Assembly: GCA_902363835.1 (NCBI GenBank)
Contig: CABJBM010000002.1
Span: forward strand, 124,001 to 188,000
Direction of reading: 5' to 3'
DNA from: Lachnospiraceae bacterium
GTDB taxonomy: Bacteria; Bacillota; Clostridia; Lachnospirales; Lachnospiraceae
Length of the DNA: 64,000 nt
Shown here piece by piece: positions 8,878 through 19,252 of this stretch; the first letter of the stretch is position 1; each line of letters begins with the position of its first letter. A program made the translations under genes and the position numbers. Under the pieces are notes generated by a model. It had not been told where the DNA came from. It searched no databases and worked only from the letters and a program-made list of their open reading frames with translations.

Positions 8878-10920
8878 TTATAAAATATCAATAAAATCCT
8901 TTTCCAGTAATTTAATTTGTTTTCCTGTCTTTTTCACATTCACGTTTTCTCCGGTAGTAAATACAACAGGCGATATCATTGCTTTTCCCTGCTTTTTTAC
9001 ATACTCCAGATCCACACATGCCAAAATATCTCCTTGTTTCACATGATCCCCTTGTTTCACACGTATATCAAATCCCTTTCCCTGTAATTCCACCGTATCG
9101 ATTCCAATATGAATCAGAACCTCCATACCGTTATTCGTGCGGATTCCATATGCATGTCCTGTGGGGAATACGGAAACCAGTTCTCCTGAAACCGGTGCCG
9201 CAACTATTCCATCTTTCATCTCAACGGCAAATCCGTCTCCCATGGCTTTTGAAGAAAAGGCCGGGTCCGGGACATCTTCCATTGCAATTAATTTGCCTGT
9301 CATTGGAGACAAAAACTCCTCTTTTCCCTGACTTTCCTTTGCCCCTGACCGATAACTCCTTTTTAATTCAAAAGCCACTTTTTCCACTTTTGTTCCATAG
9401 ACCACCTGGATATTGTGCTCGTCAATCTTAATTACGCCCAGGGAACCGGTGGCTTTCAGCTTTTTTTCATCTGCAAGCTTTGTATTATTCAGTACAAGTC
9501 TCAGCCGGCTGATGCAATTATCAATCTCTTTAATATTGCTCTTTCCCCCTAACGCTTCCATAACCGCATTGCCGAGTTCTCCTGCTGAAATCTCTTCAAT
9601 TTCTTCCGACTCGTTCTCATCTTCCCGTCCCGGGGTTTTTATATTGAATTTTAATATGGCAAATTTAAATACATGATAATATATAATTGCATAAACAACG
9701 CCAACCAGAACATTCAGATACCATTTCGTTTCCGTTCCTCTTAAAATGCCAAAAATTGTAAGGTCAATCAGACCGCCTCCGGCATTGCCGATCATCACTC
9801 CCAGCAAGGTATTAATCAGAAAAGACAATCCTGCCATAAAGGCATGAAAGAGAAACAGGATTGGGGAGATAAAAATAAAGGAGAACTCAATAGGTTCTGT
9901 GATGCCAGTTAAAAAGCTGGTTAAGGCAGCAGCAAATAAAACACCTTTTACCTTATCTTTATTTTTAGGCAAAGCAGTCTTATACATGGCATAACAGGCA
10001 GCAGGCAGGCCAAATACCATAAAGGGATGGGTTCCCTGAGTCAGGAATCTTGTGGCTTGACGCATGGTGCCAAGGTCAGGATCAGGATTCATCAATAATG
10101 TATTAAAAATTGTCAAAGCTCCGGAAACCTGTTCACCGTCAATTACAGCAGTTCCGCCAATGGGTGTAAAACGCACCAGCTGATTTAAGATATGATGAAG
10201 TCCGGTAGGAATCAGCAAACGCTCCAGAAAACCGTAAATAAAGGTTCCAAATGCCCCTGAACCCTGAATAACAGAGTCCATGGCATTGATGCAGGTGCTA
10301 AACAGCGGCCATACAAAAAACATAAAAACTGATAATACAGGAATTGTTACCGTAATCATAATAGGCACAAACCGTTTGCCGCTGAAGAAACTAAGGGCCA
10401 CCGGAAGCTGGGTCCGGTGAAAGCGGTTGTGGATTGCCGCTGTCCATATTCCCGTAATAATACCTCCGAAAACGCTCATGCGATAAGTAAATATGCCAAA
10501 GGTAGTCTCATACATGGAATTTACCTTTACAGCAGCTTCCTGAGTGGCCCCATTTGCAGTCAGATAATCAACGCTGACCGTCTCTCCTGTTATTCCTTTT
10601 AAAGAAAGAAAATACTGAATTGTTACGTGGAACAATACAAATCCAATAATTGCCGAAAAAGCTGAAATTTCTTTATCATCTCTTGCCATACCGATGGCGA
10701 CTGATATGCAGAACAAGATTGGAAGCAGGCCGAACATCTGGCCAACCAAAGAATTTACAAGCCCTATAAAGCCGGATATTGCGGGAATACCGGAAAGAGT
10801 ATTCCCAAATATCAACGGATTTTTTAACGTGGAAGCTATTCCAAGAAGCAGCCCGGCTGCTACAATAATGGACAGCGGCGCCATCAATGATTTCCCCAAC
10901 TTTTGTATAAAAATTTTCAC
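8878..10920 (-). CDS. PTS alpha-glucoside-type transporter, EIICBA
   Basis: About 680 residues. A GTG start at 10920 gives 7-nt spacing from AGGAGG; the adjacent GTG at 10923 is the alternative. The N-terminal 430 residues are the membrane EIIC domain of the glucose/alpha-glucoside superfamily (LMAPLSIIVAAGLLLGIAS, LTGITEPIEFSFIF). Then EIIB (about 455-530) with its phosphocysteine in IDNCISRLRLVL, and a full EIIA (about 545-680) with the phosphohistidine in VLIHIGIDTVEL. It imports and 6-phosphorylates the sugar using HPr-P. It is 20 nt downstream of a GH4 6-phospho-alpha-glucosidase, so maltose or another alpha-glucoside is the likely substrate. Many relatives (MalP, GlvC) lack the fused EIIA; here it is complete. 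Confidence 0.9.
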   Translation of the reverse strand: MKIFIQKLGKSLMAPLSIIVAAGLLLGIASTLKNPLIFGNTLSGIPAISGFIGLVNSLVGQMFGLLPILFCISVAIGMARDDKEISAFSAIIGFVLFHVTIQYFLSLKGITGETVSVDYLTANGATQEAAVKVNSMYETTFGIFTYRMSVFGGIITGIWTAAIHNRFHRTQLPVALSFFSGKRFVPIMITVTIPVLSVFMFFVWPLFSTCINAMDSVIQGSGAFGTFIYGFLERLLIPTGLHHILNQLVRFTPIGGTAVIDGEQVSGALTIFNTLLMNPDPDLGTMRQATRFLTQGTHPFMVFGLPAACYAMYKTALPKNKDKVKGVLFAAALTSFLTGITEPIEFSFIFISPILFLFHAFMAGLSFLINTLLGVMIGNAGGGLIDLTIFGILRGTETKWYLNVLVGVVYAIIYYHVFKFAILKFNIKTPGREDENESEEIEEISAGELGNAVMEALGGKSNIKEIDNCISRLRLVLNNTKLADEKKLKATGSLGVIKIDEHNIQVVYGTKVEKVAFELKRSYRSGAKESQGKEEFLSPMTGKLIAMEDVPDPAFSSKAMGDGFAVEMKDGIVAAPVSGELVSVFPTGHAYGIRTNNGMEVLIHIGIDTVELQGKGFDIRVKQGDHVKQGDILACVDLEYVKKQGKAMISPVVFTTGENVNVKKTGKQIKLLEKDFIDIL

Positions 10921-10940
10921 CACATTTCCTCCTCACACTG

Positions 10941-12296
<1,356 letters not shown>

Positions 12297-12380
12297 TTAT
12301 TGCACAAGCAGGCACGGGTGAAATGTTTTTCTTCCACCTTTCCTTTTTACGGTTTCCGGATTCCGTATTTTCCAAACAGC

Positions 12381-12398
12381 TGTTATGACAACATTATA
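12381..12398 (-). promoter_or_regulatory. -10 region and operator half-site of the malA-PTS operon
   Basis: On the minus strand TATAAT (12398-12393) is followed at once by a TGTCATAA half-site (12390-12383), inside TGTTATGACAACA with short inverted ends. The same half-site makes up both arms of the palindrome at 12465-12488. A protein bound here would block the start of malA transcription. The -35 is weak (TTTTAA at 16 nt spacing). Confidence 0.5.
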
Positions 12399-12464
12399 CA
12401 AAAAAATATTGAAATTAAAATAGTTTTTGTGCAATCAGTCAGGAATGTCTGCGAAAGTTAAAAT

Positions 12465-12488
12465 TGTCATAATCTGAAATTTATGACA
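12465..12488. promoter_or_regulatory. Palindromic operator candidate for the RpiR regulator
   Basis: TGTCATAA, 8 nt, then TTATGACA: perfect 8-bp inverted arms between the malA operon and the rpiR-type gene, 20 nt upstream of the regulator -35. A third half-site overlaps the malA start region (12383-12390). Confidence 0.55.
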
Positions 12489-12508
12489 GGTCATGTTTTA
12501 TCTTCTAC

Positions 12509-12537
12509 TTGTAATGAAATTCTTTCTTTGATATACT
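12509..12537 (+). promoter_or_regulatory. Promoter for the RpiR-type regulator gene
   Basis: TTGTAA (12509-12514), 17 nt, TATACT (12532-12537). Transcription would begin near 12544, which makes the ATG at 12546 an unlikely start and supports the ATG at 12567. Confidence 0.6.
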
Positions 12538-12566
12538 GAAAATAAATGATGAAAAGAGGCGTTTTT

Positions 12567-13322
12567 ATGAATCTGGATGCCCTTATTAACGAAAATTATG
12601 ATAAGTTAAATAACAACGATTTTTATATTCTCCAGTATGTAAAAGAACATATACCCTTATGTTTAAATTTCAGTATTTCGGAATTATCGGAAAAATGTAA
12701 TGTTTCCACAGCCTCCATTCTTCGTACTGCTAAAAAGCTGGGATTCTCCGGTTACAGCGAATTTAAGTATTATTTGCGGCAGGAAAAAACAATTGAAAAA
12801 CATATCAGTATAAAAAAAGAGCTTGTCAGCGAATTAAATAATGATATCCAACAGACAATCAAGCTCTTTGAACAAAATACGGTAAAAAGCGTAATATTTA
12901 AAATGATGAAAGAGGCAGATGTTATTTACGCTTACGGAACCGGCCATGGCCAGCGGTTAATTCTCAGCGAATTTGCCAGATGTTTGTTGAACGTAAAAAA
13001 GAATCTGATCGTGATCCCTGCTTCCACCGAATTGAATATTGCTATGGATACTATGAAAAAGAATGACCTCCTATTTATTGCTTCTCTGTCCGGTAATTTA
13101 AAATTTACAAAAGAGGTGATTCTTAATTTAATGCTTAAAGAAATCCCTACAGTTTCTATTACTAATTTAAGCAATAATGAACTGGCATCGCTTGTAAAAT
13201 ATAATTTTTATTACCAATCCTCAAGCATTAGCAAAGACAAAAACTTAAATACTTCCTCTTTTCTGACGCTGCACCTGCTTTTGCACCTGATTTATGAAGA
13301 GTATACGGATTATATTTCCTGA
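12567..13322 (+). CDS. MurR/RpiR family transcriptional regulator (SIS domain)
   Basis: 251 residues from the ATG at 12567, preceded by AAAGAGGC; the ATG at 12546 has no ribosome binding site. The N-terminal 75 residues form an RpiR-type helix-turn-helix (FSISELSEKCNVSTASILRTAKKLGFSGYSEFKYYL). The C-terminal part is a sugar-isomerase (SIS) domain (ADVIYAYGTGHGQRLILSEFARCL, and LFIASLSGNLKFTKEVI), which normally senses a phosphosugar. It is divergent from malA and the alpha-glucoside PTS and probably regulates them in response to the 6-phospho-sugar. Whether it represses or activates is not visible, though a half-site over the malA start favours repression. Lower GC than its neighbours. Confidence 0.88.
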   Translation: MNLDALINENYDKLNNNDFYILQYVKEHIPLCLNFSISELSEKCNVSTASILRTAKKLGFSGYSEFKYYLRQEKTIEKHISIKKELVSELNNDIQQTIKLFEQNTVKSVIFKMMKEADVIYAYGTGHGQRLILSEFARCLLNVKKNLIVIPASTELNIAMDTMKKNDLLFIASLSGNLKFTKEVILNLMLKEIPTVSITNLSNNELASLVKYNFYYQSSSISKDKNLNTSSFLTLHLLLHLIYEEYTDYIS

Positions 13323-13438
13323 ACACTTTTATAATGATCTTATCTCTTCTCATGACGTATATCGTTTGTAAAGAATATTTTCAATATCATCATATAACCA
13401 ACCATATAGCTTATAACCCATCTGTGACTTTGGGAAAT

Positions 13439-13500
13439 TAATAAAACAAGCAGCAGGCATGAGGATAACCCCTTGAAAATGCCTGCTGCTTGTTTTATTA
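13439..13500. terminator. Bidirectional terminator between convergent genes
   Basis: Perfect 22-bp inverted arms (13439-13460 and 13479-13500) around an 18-nt loop, with a GC-rich core AGCAGCAGGCAT and T-rich outer ends on both strands. It would end both the RpiR gene and the convergent membrane-protein gene. Confidence 0.85.
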
Positions 13501-13555
13501 CAATGGAACTTTCGTTTGCTTATTCTGCCGGATCTATGAAAATAATCGTATGCAC

Positions 13556-14848
13556 TCATCCATGCCTTCCATTATTCTTCCACGAACAAAAGGCAAACAA
13601 AACCCCTGTCATTCCAAAATAAAACCAGGTGGAAGGATTGCTGAACCAGGTGGTGAAAAAGGAAAGAATCATGTACATGGCAAACTGGGCATAGAACAAA
13701 TAGCCTATGGGATTGCGCGTGCGCTTTGCCATCCGCATAAGGAAAAATGCGGTCCCGCCGAGAATACAGCCAAAGAGCAGGACGCCAACAATGCCGAAAT
13801 CATAAAAAGAATCATAAAACAGGGTAACAGTAGTCAGCTCCTCTTTCGTCACATAGATTGGGAAATCCACAAGTGCGGGAACCAGGAACTTAAGCCCGGT
13901 AAGAGCCCATAATGGGAAAAGCATCCGAAGGCCAAAGGTATGGGATGGAAGCCACTCCACCAGACAGTTAAAATTGTCATAGTTGTTTGCAATGTACATA
14001 TAAGGCTGAGTGATGAATATGGGCATCTGGCTGTTCTTCATCTGGAAAATGCCATTTAAGTAAGAAACATCATGGCCTCTGGCAATGGTGAGAACCACGT
14101 AAATGGGGATCATGCCCAACGCCAGTCCCACTCCATAGGCAATTTTCAGCCTGTGCTCCATTGCAATATAAGTAAGGACGGCTAATCCTACGGCCAGTAT
14201 CAGCTGGAAGCGGGATACGCACAAAACAGGAATCACACATGCGATGACATCCATGAGCACGGCCAGTATCAGCCTTAAGCCGTTTCTCCCCTGTTCTACA
14301 CAAAGATAAAGGACCGACAGGGCAGGCACAAGGACACAGGATACGGTAAAATAATGAATTCCCGTTATGTGGAACGTTGAGTAAGCATGAGGCACTCCTT
14401 TCACAAAGAAGGGAATAAACCCCAGCACCGCTGCTTCAATGATAAAACCGGCAAGGGATACAACCGTGACAAAAACCATGGACAAAAAAAGAGGCCTTTC
14501 ATATCCCTTAAAGCTGAACCAGCTGGACCGCTGTCCCCCTGATTCTCCCTGGAGTTTTGCGAAAAATTCAAAGGTGACCCAAAATCCCAGAAATGCCACC
14601 AGAAAACAGAGCCACGTAATAATATTCCAGTCAAAGGAAAGCTCTGAAAGCTTTAAACAGGCAATGCCTTCCCCTCCTACCCAGAATAAGGAAAACAAGC
14701 CCCTTAAATGAATAATATTCTCGGTTCGTCTGTAATCCCGCCAGTACAGGAAAAGGGCTGCCAGTATTAAAGTAATACCGGACAGCCAGTAAAATCCTGC
14801 TCTTGCAAATAAATAAGATGCCCCATAGCTGATCAGATAAACACTCAT
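13556..14848 (-). CDS. Wzy-like polysaccharide repeat-unit polymerase family membrane protein (probable)
   Basis: 430 residues, about 12 hydrophobic segments, with larger polar loops around TIARGHDVSYLNGIF and VKEELTTVTLFYDSFYDFG. The pattern of many helices, a large outer loop and the late FYDFGIVGVLLFG segment resembles oligosaccharide repeat-unit polymerases (Wzy / O-antigen polymerase superfamily), which join lipid-linked repeat units outside the membrane. There is no short catalytic motif, so this is a family-level guess. GGAAGGGAG lies about 13 nt upstream of the ATG. It follows ptsI but is separated by a terminator, and no other polysaccharide genes are adjacent, which is odd for a Wzy. 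It could be another polytopic membrane protein. Confidence 0.6.
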   Translation of the reverse strand: MSVYLISYGASYLFARAGFYWLSGITLILAALFLYWRDYRRTENIIHLRGLFSLFWVGGEGIACLKLSELSFDWNIITWLCFLVAFLGFWVTFEFFAKLQGESGGQRSSWFSFKGYERPLFLSMVFVTVVSLAGFIIEAAVLGFIPFFVKGVPHAYSTFHITGIHYFTVSCVLVPALSVLYLCVEQGRNGLRLILAVLMDVIACVIPVLCVSRFQLILAVGLAVLTYIAMEHRLKIAYGVGLALGMIPIYVVLTIARGHDVSYLNGIFQMKNSQMPIFITQPYMYIANNYDNFNCLVEWLPSHTFGLRMLFPLWALTGLKFLVPALVDFPIYVTKEELTTVTLFYDSFYDFGIVGVLLFGCILGGTAFFLMRMAKRTRNPIGYLFYAQFAMYMILSFFTTWFSNPSTWFYFGMTGVLFAFCSWKNNGRHG

Positions 14849-14890
14849 CGTATTTCAATCCGCTCCCTTCCTGCGAAGAAAGAATTTACA

Positions 14891-14923
14891 GAAAAAGGCA
14901 GCCGCCGCCCCTGCGGCAGCTGC
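14891..14923 (-). terminator. Rho-independent terminator after ptsI
   Basis: On the minus strand GCAGCTGCCGC pairs with GCGGCGGCTGC (one G-U pair), followed by CTTTTTC. It lies about 20 nt after the ptsI stop. Confidence 0.8.
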
Positions 14924-14943
14924 ACTTCCTCTCTGCGAGTCCA

Positions 14944-16659
14944 TTATGTTCGGCTGATAAACTCTCTCATATAATCTTCTACTTCTTTTACAGTGGCATA
15001 GGACATAGCCTTTTCTGCCACTGCCTGAAGCTCTTTGGTGTCGTAGCCGGTGATCAGCTTTCTGGCGTTTAAGATCGCTGATGCGCTCATGCTGAATTCA
15101 TTTAAGCCAAATGCCAAAAGCAAAGGAATGATCATGGGATCGCTGGCAGCCTCTCCGCACATACCTACCATAATCCCTTCCCTGCGTCCGCATTCAATGA
15201 CATGGCGGATGCTTCTTAAAACCGCCGGATTTAAGGGAGAATACAGGTAGGATACCTTATCGTTTCCTCTGTCCACGGACATGGTGTACTGGGTTAAGTC
15301 ATTGGTTCCTATGCTGAAGAAGTCCACTTCTTTTGCAAATACATCGGCCATCAGGGATGCAGCAGCCGTCTCCACCATAATTCCAACCTGAATATCCTTT
15401 TTATAGGCAATTCCCTTTTCATCCAGTTCCTTTTTAAGCTCTTCAACCAGGGCCTTTGCCTCCCTGAATTCCTCCAGACAGGTCACCATGGGAACCATGA
15501 TGCGGATGTTGCCAAAAGCGCTGGCTCTTAAAAGAGCCCGGAGCTGAGGTTTGTATACATCTTCCTTCCGATCCAGACAGAACCGGATGGCACGGTATCC
15601 TAAAAACGGATTTTCGTCTTTTTTAAGGCCCATGTATGGGATTTCCTTATCTCCTCCAATATCCAGAGTCCGGATGATCACCGGCTTGCCGTTCATGGCA
15701 ACCGCAACCTTTTGATAGGCTTCAAACTGCTCGTCCTCTGTTGGCATTGACGTCCGGTCCATGAACAGGAATTCCGTCCGGAACAGCCCGATCCCCTCTC
15801 CGTCATAATGGAGAACCTTCTCCACATCCTCAGGCTTTCCAATATTGGCAACCAGTTCAATGGAGACTCCATCCTTTGTTACCGTAGGCTTTCCGATGTA
15901 TTGTTCCAGTTCCTTCTTTTCCTTTAAAAATACTTCTCTCTTTGCGGCATATTCCGCTTTCACCGAATCTTCCGGGTTTACTATAACAAGTCCTTCGGAG
16001 CCATCCAGTATAATATCATCTCCGTCGGAGGCCTGGCTTAAAAATCCCTCAAGGGCAACCACGGCGGGGATCTCCAAGGCCCTGGCCAGAATCGCGCTGT
16101 GGGAAGTTTTTCCTCCCAGCTCTGTGACAATGCCAACTACCTTGTCCGGATTAATTCCTGCTGTCATGGAAGGGGTTAAGTCTTTGGCAACGATCACGCT
16201 TCCCTCCGGAAGAGCAGAAATATCCACAGAGTTAATTCCCATCAATATTTTCTGTACACGGGTCTTAATATCCCTCATGTCCGTAGCCCTCTGCTGCATC
16301 AGCTCGTCTCCCATGGAAGCAAACATATCGGCATAGGTATTGCATACATTTTCAATGGCATATTCGCTGTTGACATTCTCCCCGTCGATCGTATTCTCGA
16401 TCTCACCTGTCAGCATCGGATCAGAAAGCAGCAATAAATGACCATTTAAAATCTCCGCTTCCTTTTCTCCCACTTTTGTTGCCAGATCCTTTGCTAAGGC
16501 ATCGATCTCTTCCATCGCCTGCTTTGCAGCCTCCTGAAAGCGGATCTTTTCAGCCGCCGGATCTGCAATGGACTCCCTCCTGATCTTAAGCTCCGCCTCT
16601 TCCACGCTGACAACTTTTCCGATGCCGATTCCCGCAGATGCACTTGTTCCTTTAAACAT
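14944..16659 (-). CDS. ptsI: Phosphoenolpyruvate-protein phosphotransferase (PTS enzyme I)
   Basis: 571 residues, the normal EI length, preceded by AAGGAGGAC. It moves phosphate from phosphoenolpyruvate to HPr in the cytosol, feeding all PTS transporters. Visible: the N-terminal GTSASAGIGIGKV, the phosphohistidine in GGKTSHSAILARALEIPAVV, the PEP-binding GLFRTEFLFMDR, RTLDIGGDKEIPY, and the C-terminal GIMVETAAASL and DFFSIGTNDLTQYTMSVDR with CGEAASDP. It lies 35 nt downstream of ptsH and downstream of cdaA-cdaR with no clear terminator between, so it may be read from the same transcript. Confidence 0.97.
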   Translation of the reverse strand: MFKGTSASAGIGIGKVVSVEEAELKIRRESIADPAAEKIRFQEAAKQAMEEIDALAKDLATKVGEKEAEILNGHLLLLSDPMLTGEIENTIDGENVNSEYAIENVCNTYADMFASMGDELMQQRATDMRDIKTRVQKILMGINSVDISALPEGSVIVAKDLTPSMTAGINPDKVVGIVTELGGKTSHSAILARALEIPAVVALEGFLSQASDGDDIILDGSEGLVIVNPEDSVKAEYAAKREVFLKEKKELEQYIGKPTVTKDGVSIELVANIGKPEDVEKVLHYDGEGIGLFRTEFLFMDRTSMPTEDEQFEAYQKVAVAMNGKPVIIRTLDIGGDKEIPYMGLKKDENPFLGYRAIRFCLDRKEDVYKPQLRALLRASAFGNIRIMVPMVTCLEEFREAKALVEELKKELDEKGIAYKKDIQVGIMVETAAASLMADVFAKEVDFFSIGTNDLTQYTMSVDRGNDKVSYLYSPLNPAVLRSIRHVIECGRREGIMVGMCGEAASDPMIIPLLLAFGLNEFSMSASAILNARKLITGYDTKELQAVAEKAMSYATVKEVEDYMREFISRT

Positions 16660-16694
16660 AAATTGTCCTCCTTATTAATTATTGAATAACTAAT

Positions 16695-16958
16695 CTATTC
16701 GCCAAGACCCTCTTCAACAGCCTTGACCATGGTTGCCAGAGCTTCCTCCTCATCTGCTCCCTCACAGACAAAAGTAATCTCATCCCCGCTTTTTACGCAG
16801 GCACCCAATACGCTAAGTACGCTTTTCGCATTGGCAGTAGTATTCTTAAACCGAAAACTCACCGAAGATTTAAAGTTCATGGCTTCCTTACAAAGAATCC
16901 CTGCCGGCCTTAGGTGCAGGCCGGTAGGATTCTTTATAACAACTTTCGCACTGACCAT
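16695..16958 (-). CDS. ptsH: PTS phosphocarrier protein HPr
   Basis: 87 residues. HPr carries phosphate from EI to the sugar-specific EIIA domains. The active-site His is in NPTGLHLRPAG. The regulatory Ser of Gram-positive HPr is in NAKSVLSVLGA, so HPr kinase control of catabolite repression is expected. It is directly upstream of ptsI, and 57 nt after cdaR. A second, more diverged HPr occurs at 60194-60451. Confidence 0.95.
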   Translation of the reverse strand: MVSAKVVIKNPTGLHLRPAGILCKEAMNFKSSVSFRFKNTTANAKSVLSVLGACVKSGDEITFVCEGADEEEALATMVKAVEEGLGE

Positions 16959-17015
16959 AATGAATTCCCTCCCTCTATTCTTTCATCATTTGCCTTCTTC
17001 CGGAAAACAGCCTCT

Positions 17016-18317
17016 TTATTGTGACTCAGACTCTTCCGTGGTAGAGGCTGTGGCACTTTCCTCTGTCCCGGGGCCAGGATTTTTATGGGTGACCGTCACA
17101 TGGAAAGGCGTGTAACCAACCACCTCAAATCCTCCTGAAACTTCAAATGTCAACACCCCAGGATGGGCGCCGGGCCCCTGGTCTGATAGGTTAAGAACCG
17201 CATTTAAATCCGTTTCCGTCAGAGCATCCAAGTCTTCCTTCAGCCCCTTTATGGTAACATCAGAAGTCTCCTTATCAAAACTGTAATCGTAATCAGCCTC
17301 TTCCCCCTCCATATTCAGGCCTTTTAGCTTTAAAGTGAACACCCTGGTAGTCAGCGGCTCTACCTTCAGCTTCACGGTTACATTCTTATATTCTTCCCCT
17401 GCCACAGTGGTGCTGGGCGGCAGATACTGGCTTAAATCCAACTGAATCACCTTATCAGAGGTGGCGCCGTCAATATTCAGCTTATCCGAAGCAACAGAAA
17501 GGGTGGTCAAGGATGCCAGAACAGACTTTGTGCCCACCACCGGCACGGATTTAACCTTGCATTCCACTCCCGTATACCGGTATCCCTTTGCCACTTGTCC
17601 TGAAACCTCAAAGTTAAGGGTAAGGTTCTTGGCCTTTAACACGGATACATTGTATTCGATTTCCTTCCCGCTGACTGTCACCTTGTTTCCTAAGTCCAGC
17701 TTGTTGCCATTGGCATCATAAAAGATCGGAGAAGCCACAGAATTCAAATCTGCGTTTTTATTATCCACATCAATTTCTATTCCCATATGATTGATCTGAC
17801 CGATCTGAGACTTGGGACCTTCCACCGTCACATAATCAGGCGACAGGCTGACAATGCCAAGGGCATACCCGTCCTCAACGGTCCCTGTTGTCTTAAACTG
17901 AAGGTCAAACTTCTTGCGCTGAAGTTCTTCCGTAATGATCCTGATCACCATGGGCTTTGCCGTAATGGCGTCGCTTTTGACCAGATTTTCCTTATCCCTG
18001 TTAATCTCCACTGTGATGGGAATAGCTCCTGTCACATTGTAATCCTTCAAATCAACATAGGCATGAAAGTCCGAAGCCTTCACCAGGGAACGGTCTCTTG
18101 TTCTCACCTGATAGCTGACTGTCACCGAATCCTTTCCATCAATCTTATAGGTTAAATTGGCGGCTTCCAAAACCTCCTCATTGCGAACCTCCACCGGTAC
18201 CAGCTGAGAATCGTCAATGACGGGATTGGAAATGTTGACAACAGCCATCCATACTGCACAGGCAAGAACCAGAGACGCAACTTTCAGTCCAAGATTATTT
18301 AAGAGCTTTTCCTTCAT
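17016..18317 (-). CDS. cdaR: YbbR-domain regulator of c-di-AMP synthesis (CdaR)
   Basis: 433 residues with one N-terminal membrane helix (LGLKVASLVLACAVWMAVVNIS) and an outer region of about four YbbR-type beta repeats (for example PVEVRNEEVLEAANLTYKI, KFDLQFKTTGTVEDGYALG, LTLNFEVSGQVAKGYRYTG, RVFTLKLKGLNMEGEEADY). In Firmicutes CdaR binds and modulates the CdaA cyclase. The C-terminus is Ser/Thr/Glu-rich. Its start overlaps the 3' end of cdaA by 23 nt, consistent with translational coupling. The usual third partner glmM is not in this window; ptsH-ptsI follow instead. Confidence 0.93.
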   Translation of the reverse strand: MKEKLLNNLGLKVASLVLACAVWMAVVNISNPVIDDSQLVPVEVRNEEVLEAANLTYKIDGKDSVTVSYQVRTRDRSLVKASDFHAYVDLKDYNVTGAIPITVEINRDKENLVKSDAITAKPMVIRIITEELQRKKFDLQFKTTGTVEDGYALGIVSLSPDYVTVEGPKSQIGQINHMGIEIDVDNKNADLNSVASPIFYDANGNKLDLGNKVTVSGKEIEYNVSVLKAKNLTLNFEVSGQVAKGYRYTGVECKVKSVPVVGTKSVLASLTTLSVASDKLNIDGATSDKVIQLDLSQYLPPSTTVAGEEYKNVTVKLKVEPLTTRVFTLKLKGLNMEGEEADYDYSFDKETSDVTIKGLKEDLDALTETDLNAVLNLSDQGPGAHPGVLTFEVSGGFEVVGYTPFHVTVTHKNPGPGTEESATASTTEESESQ

Positions 18318-19167
18318 TCTTACGCCTTCCCTTCAAAATTCGAAATCTGTTTCCTTCCTCTGCCTCCTGTTTTACACCTGTAAGAACCAGCCGGAGCATA
18401 TCCGCATCCGTGATCCGTTTTAAACCGCCCTCTAAAGCTACTGTCACACGTCCGGTCTCCTCCGATACCACGATGGTAACGCTGTCGCTGACTTCACTGA
18501 CCCCTACAGCGGCCCTGTGCCTTGTGCCCAGGTCCTTGCTGATGGTCATATTGTCGGACAGCGGCAGATAACAGGTAGCCGCTGCCACACGGTTTCCCCG
18601 GATCACTACCGCTCCATCATGCAGCGGCGTGTTATGCTCAAAAATATTAATCAGAAGCTGGCTGCTGACAACCCCTCCTATTTCAATTCCGGTACGCTCG
18701 ATCTCTTTTAGGGAATCCCCTCTTTCAATTACCACAAGCGCTCCGGTCTTCACCTTTGCCATTTCAAAAGTAGCCTTCACCAGTTCATTGATGGTCTTAT
18801 CCGTAAAACTGGAATTGTCCCTTCCATCGTCAAAAGTAAGGATCCCTGTAAATGGATTCTTGCTTCCCAACTGCTCTAAAGCCTTCCGAAGCTCAGGCTG
18901 GAAGATCACAATGGCCATGGTCACTGCAGGCGTAGCAATTTTATTAAGAATCCAAAAAATGTTATCCAGCCGGAATACGTATGCAAAGACATAGAAAAGA
19001 AGAATTACAATGATTCCCTTTAAAAGAGTCCATGCCCTTGTATTCATGATCCAGGTCAGCAGCTCATACAGCAGAACGGCTATAATAATAATTTCAACCA
19101 GGTTTGTTTTCGAAATTCTGGGCAGAAATGATACCCAGGAGTACATTCCGTCTAAAAAATCTGCCAT
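18295..19167 (-). CDS. cdaA: Diadenylate cyclase CdaA
   Basis: 290 residues. The ATG at 19167 (MADFLDG) is preferred because GGGAGG lies 8 nt before it; the upstream GTG at 19176 overlaps that site. Three N-terminal membrane helices are followed by a DisA_N domain with the DGA motif (PLHDGAVVIRGNRV) and the RHR motif (LGTRHRAAVGVSE), both needed to make c-di-AMP from two ATP. In Firmicutes c-di-AMP controls potassium and osmolyte uptake. Two copies of the hairpin element (19202-19290) lie directly upstream. It follows two uncharacterised membrane-protein genes in the same direction. Confidence 0.95.
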   Translation of the reverse strand: MADFLDGMYSWVSFLPRISKTNLVEIIIIAVLLYELLTWIMNTRAWTLLKGIIVILLFYVFAYVFRLDNIFWILNKIATPAVTMAIVIFQPELRKALEQLGSKNPFTGILTFDDGRDNSSFTDKTINELVKATFEMAKVKTGALVVIERGDSLKEIERTGIEIGGVVSSQLLINIFEHNTPLHDGAVVIRGNRVAAATCYLPLSDNMTISKDLGTRHRAAVGVSEVSDSVTIVVSEETGRVTVALEGGLKRITDADMLRLVLTGVKQEAEEGNRFRILKGRRKNEGKALK

Positions 19168-19201
19168 GTCGTCCACCTCCCTTTTATCTTTTCCTTATTC
19201 T

Positions 19202-19241
19202 TGCCCACGATTTTTGGGCATCCAGGTATGCCCGCAGGGCG
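19202..19241 (-). repeat. Four-segment hairpin element, copy C (before cdaA)
   Basis: The best-formed copy. Minus strand: a (GCCC), b (GGGCAT), c (ATGCCCA), d (TGGGC). Possible stems are a:b with a 3-nt loop, b:c with a 6-nt loop and 6 bp, and c:d with a 7-nt loop. The ATG in c opens an 8-codon frame reading MPKNRGQE followed by a stop. It ends 35 nt before the cdaA start. Confidence 0.75.
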
Positions 19242-19252
19242 TTCCCTATTCT

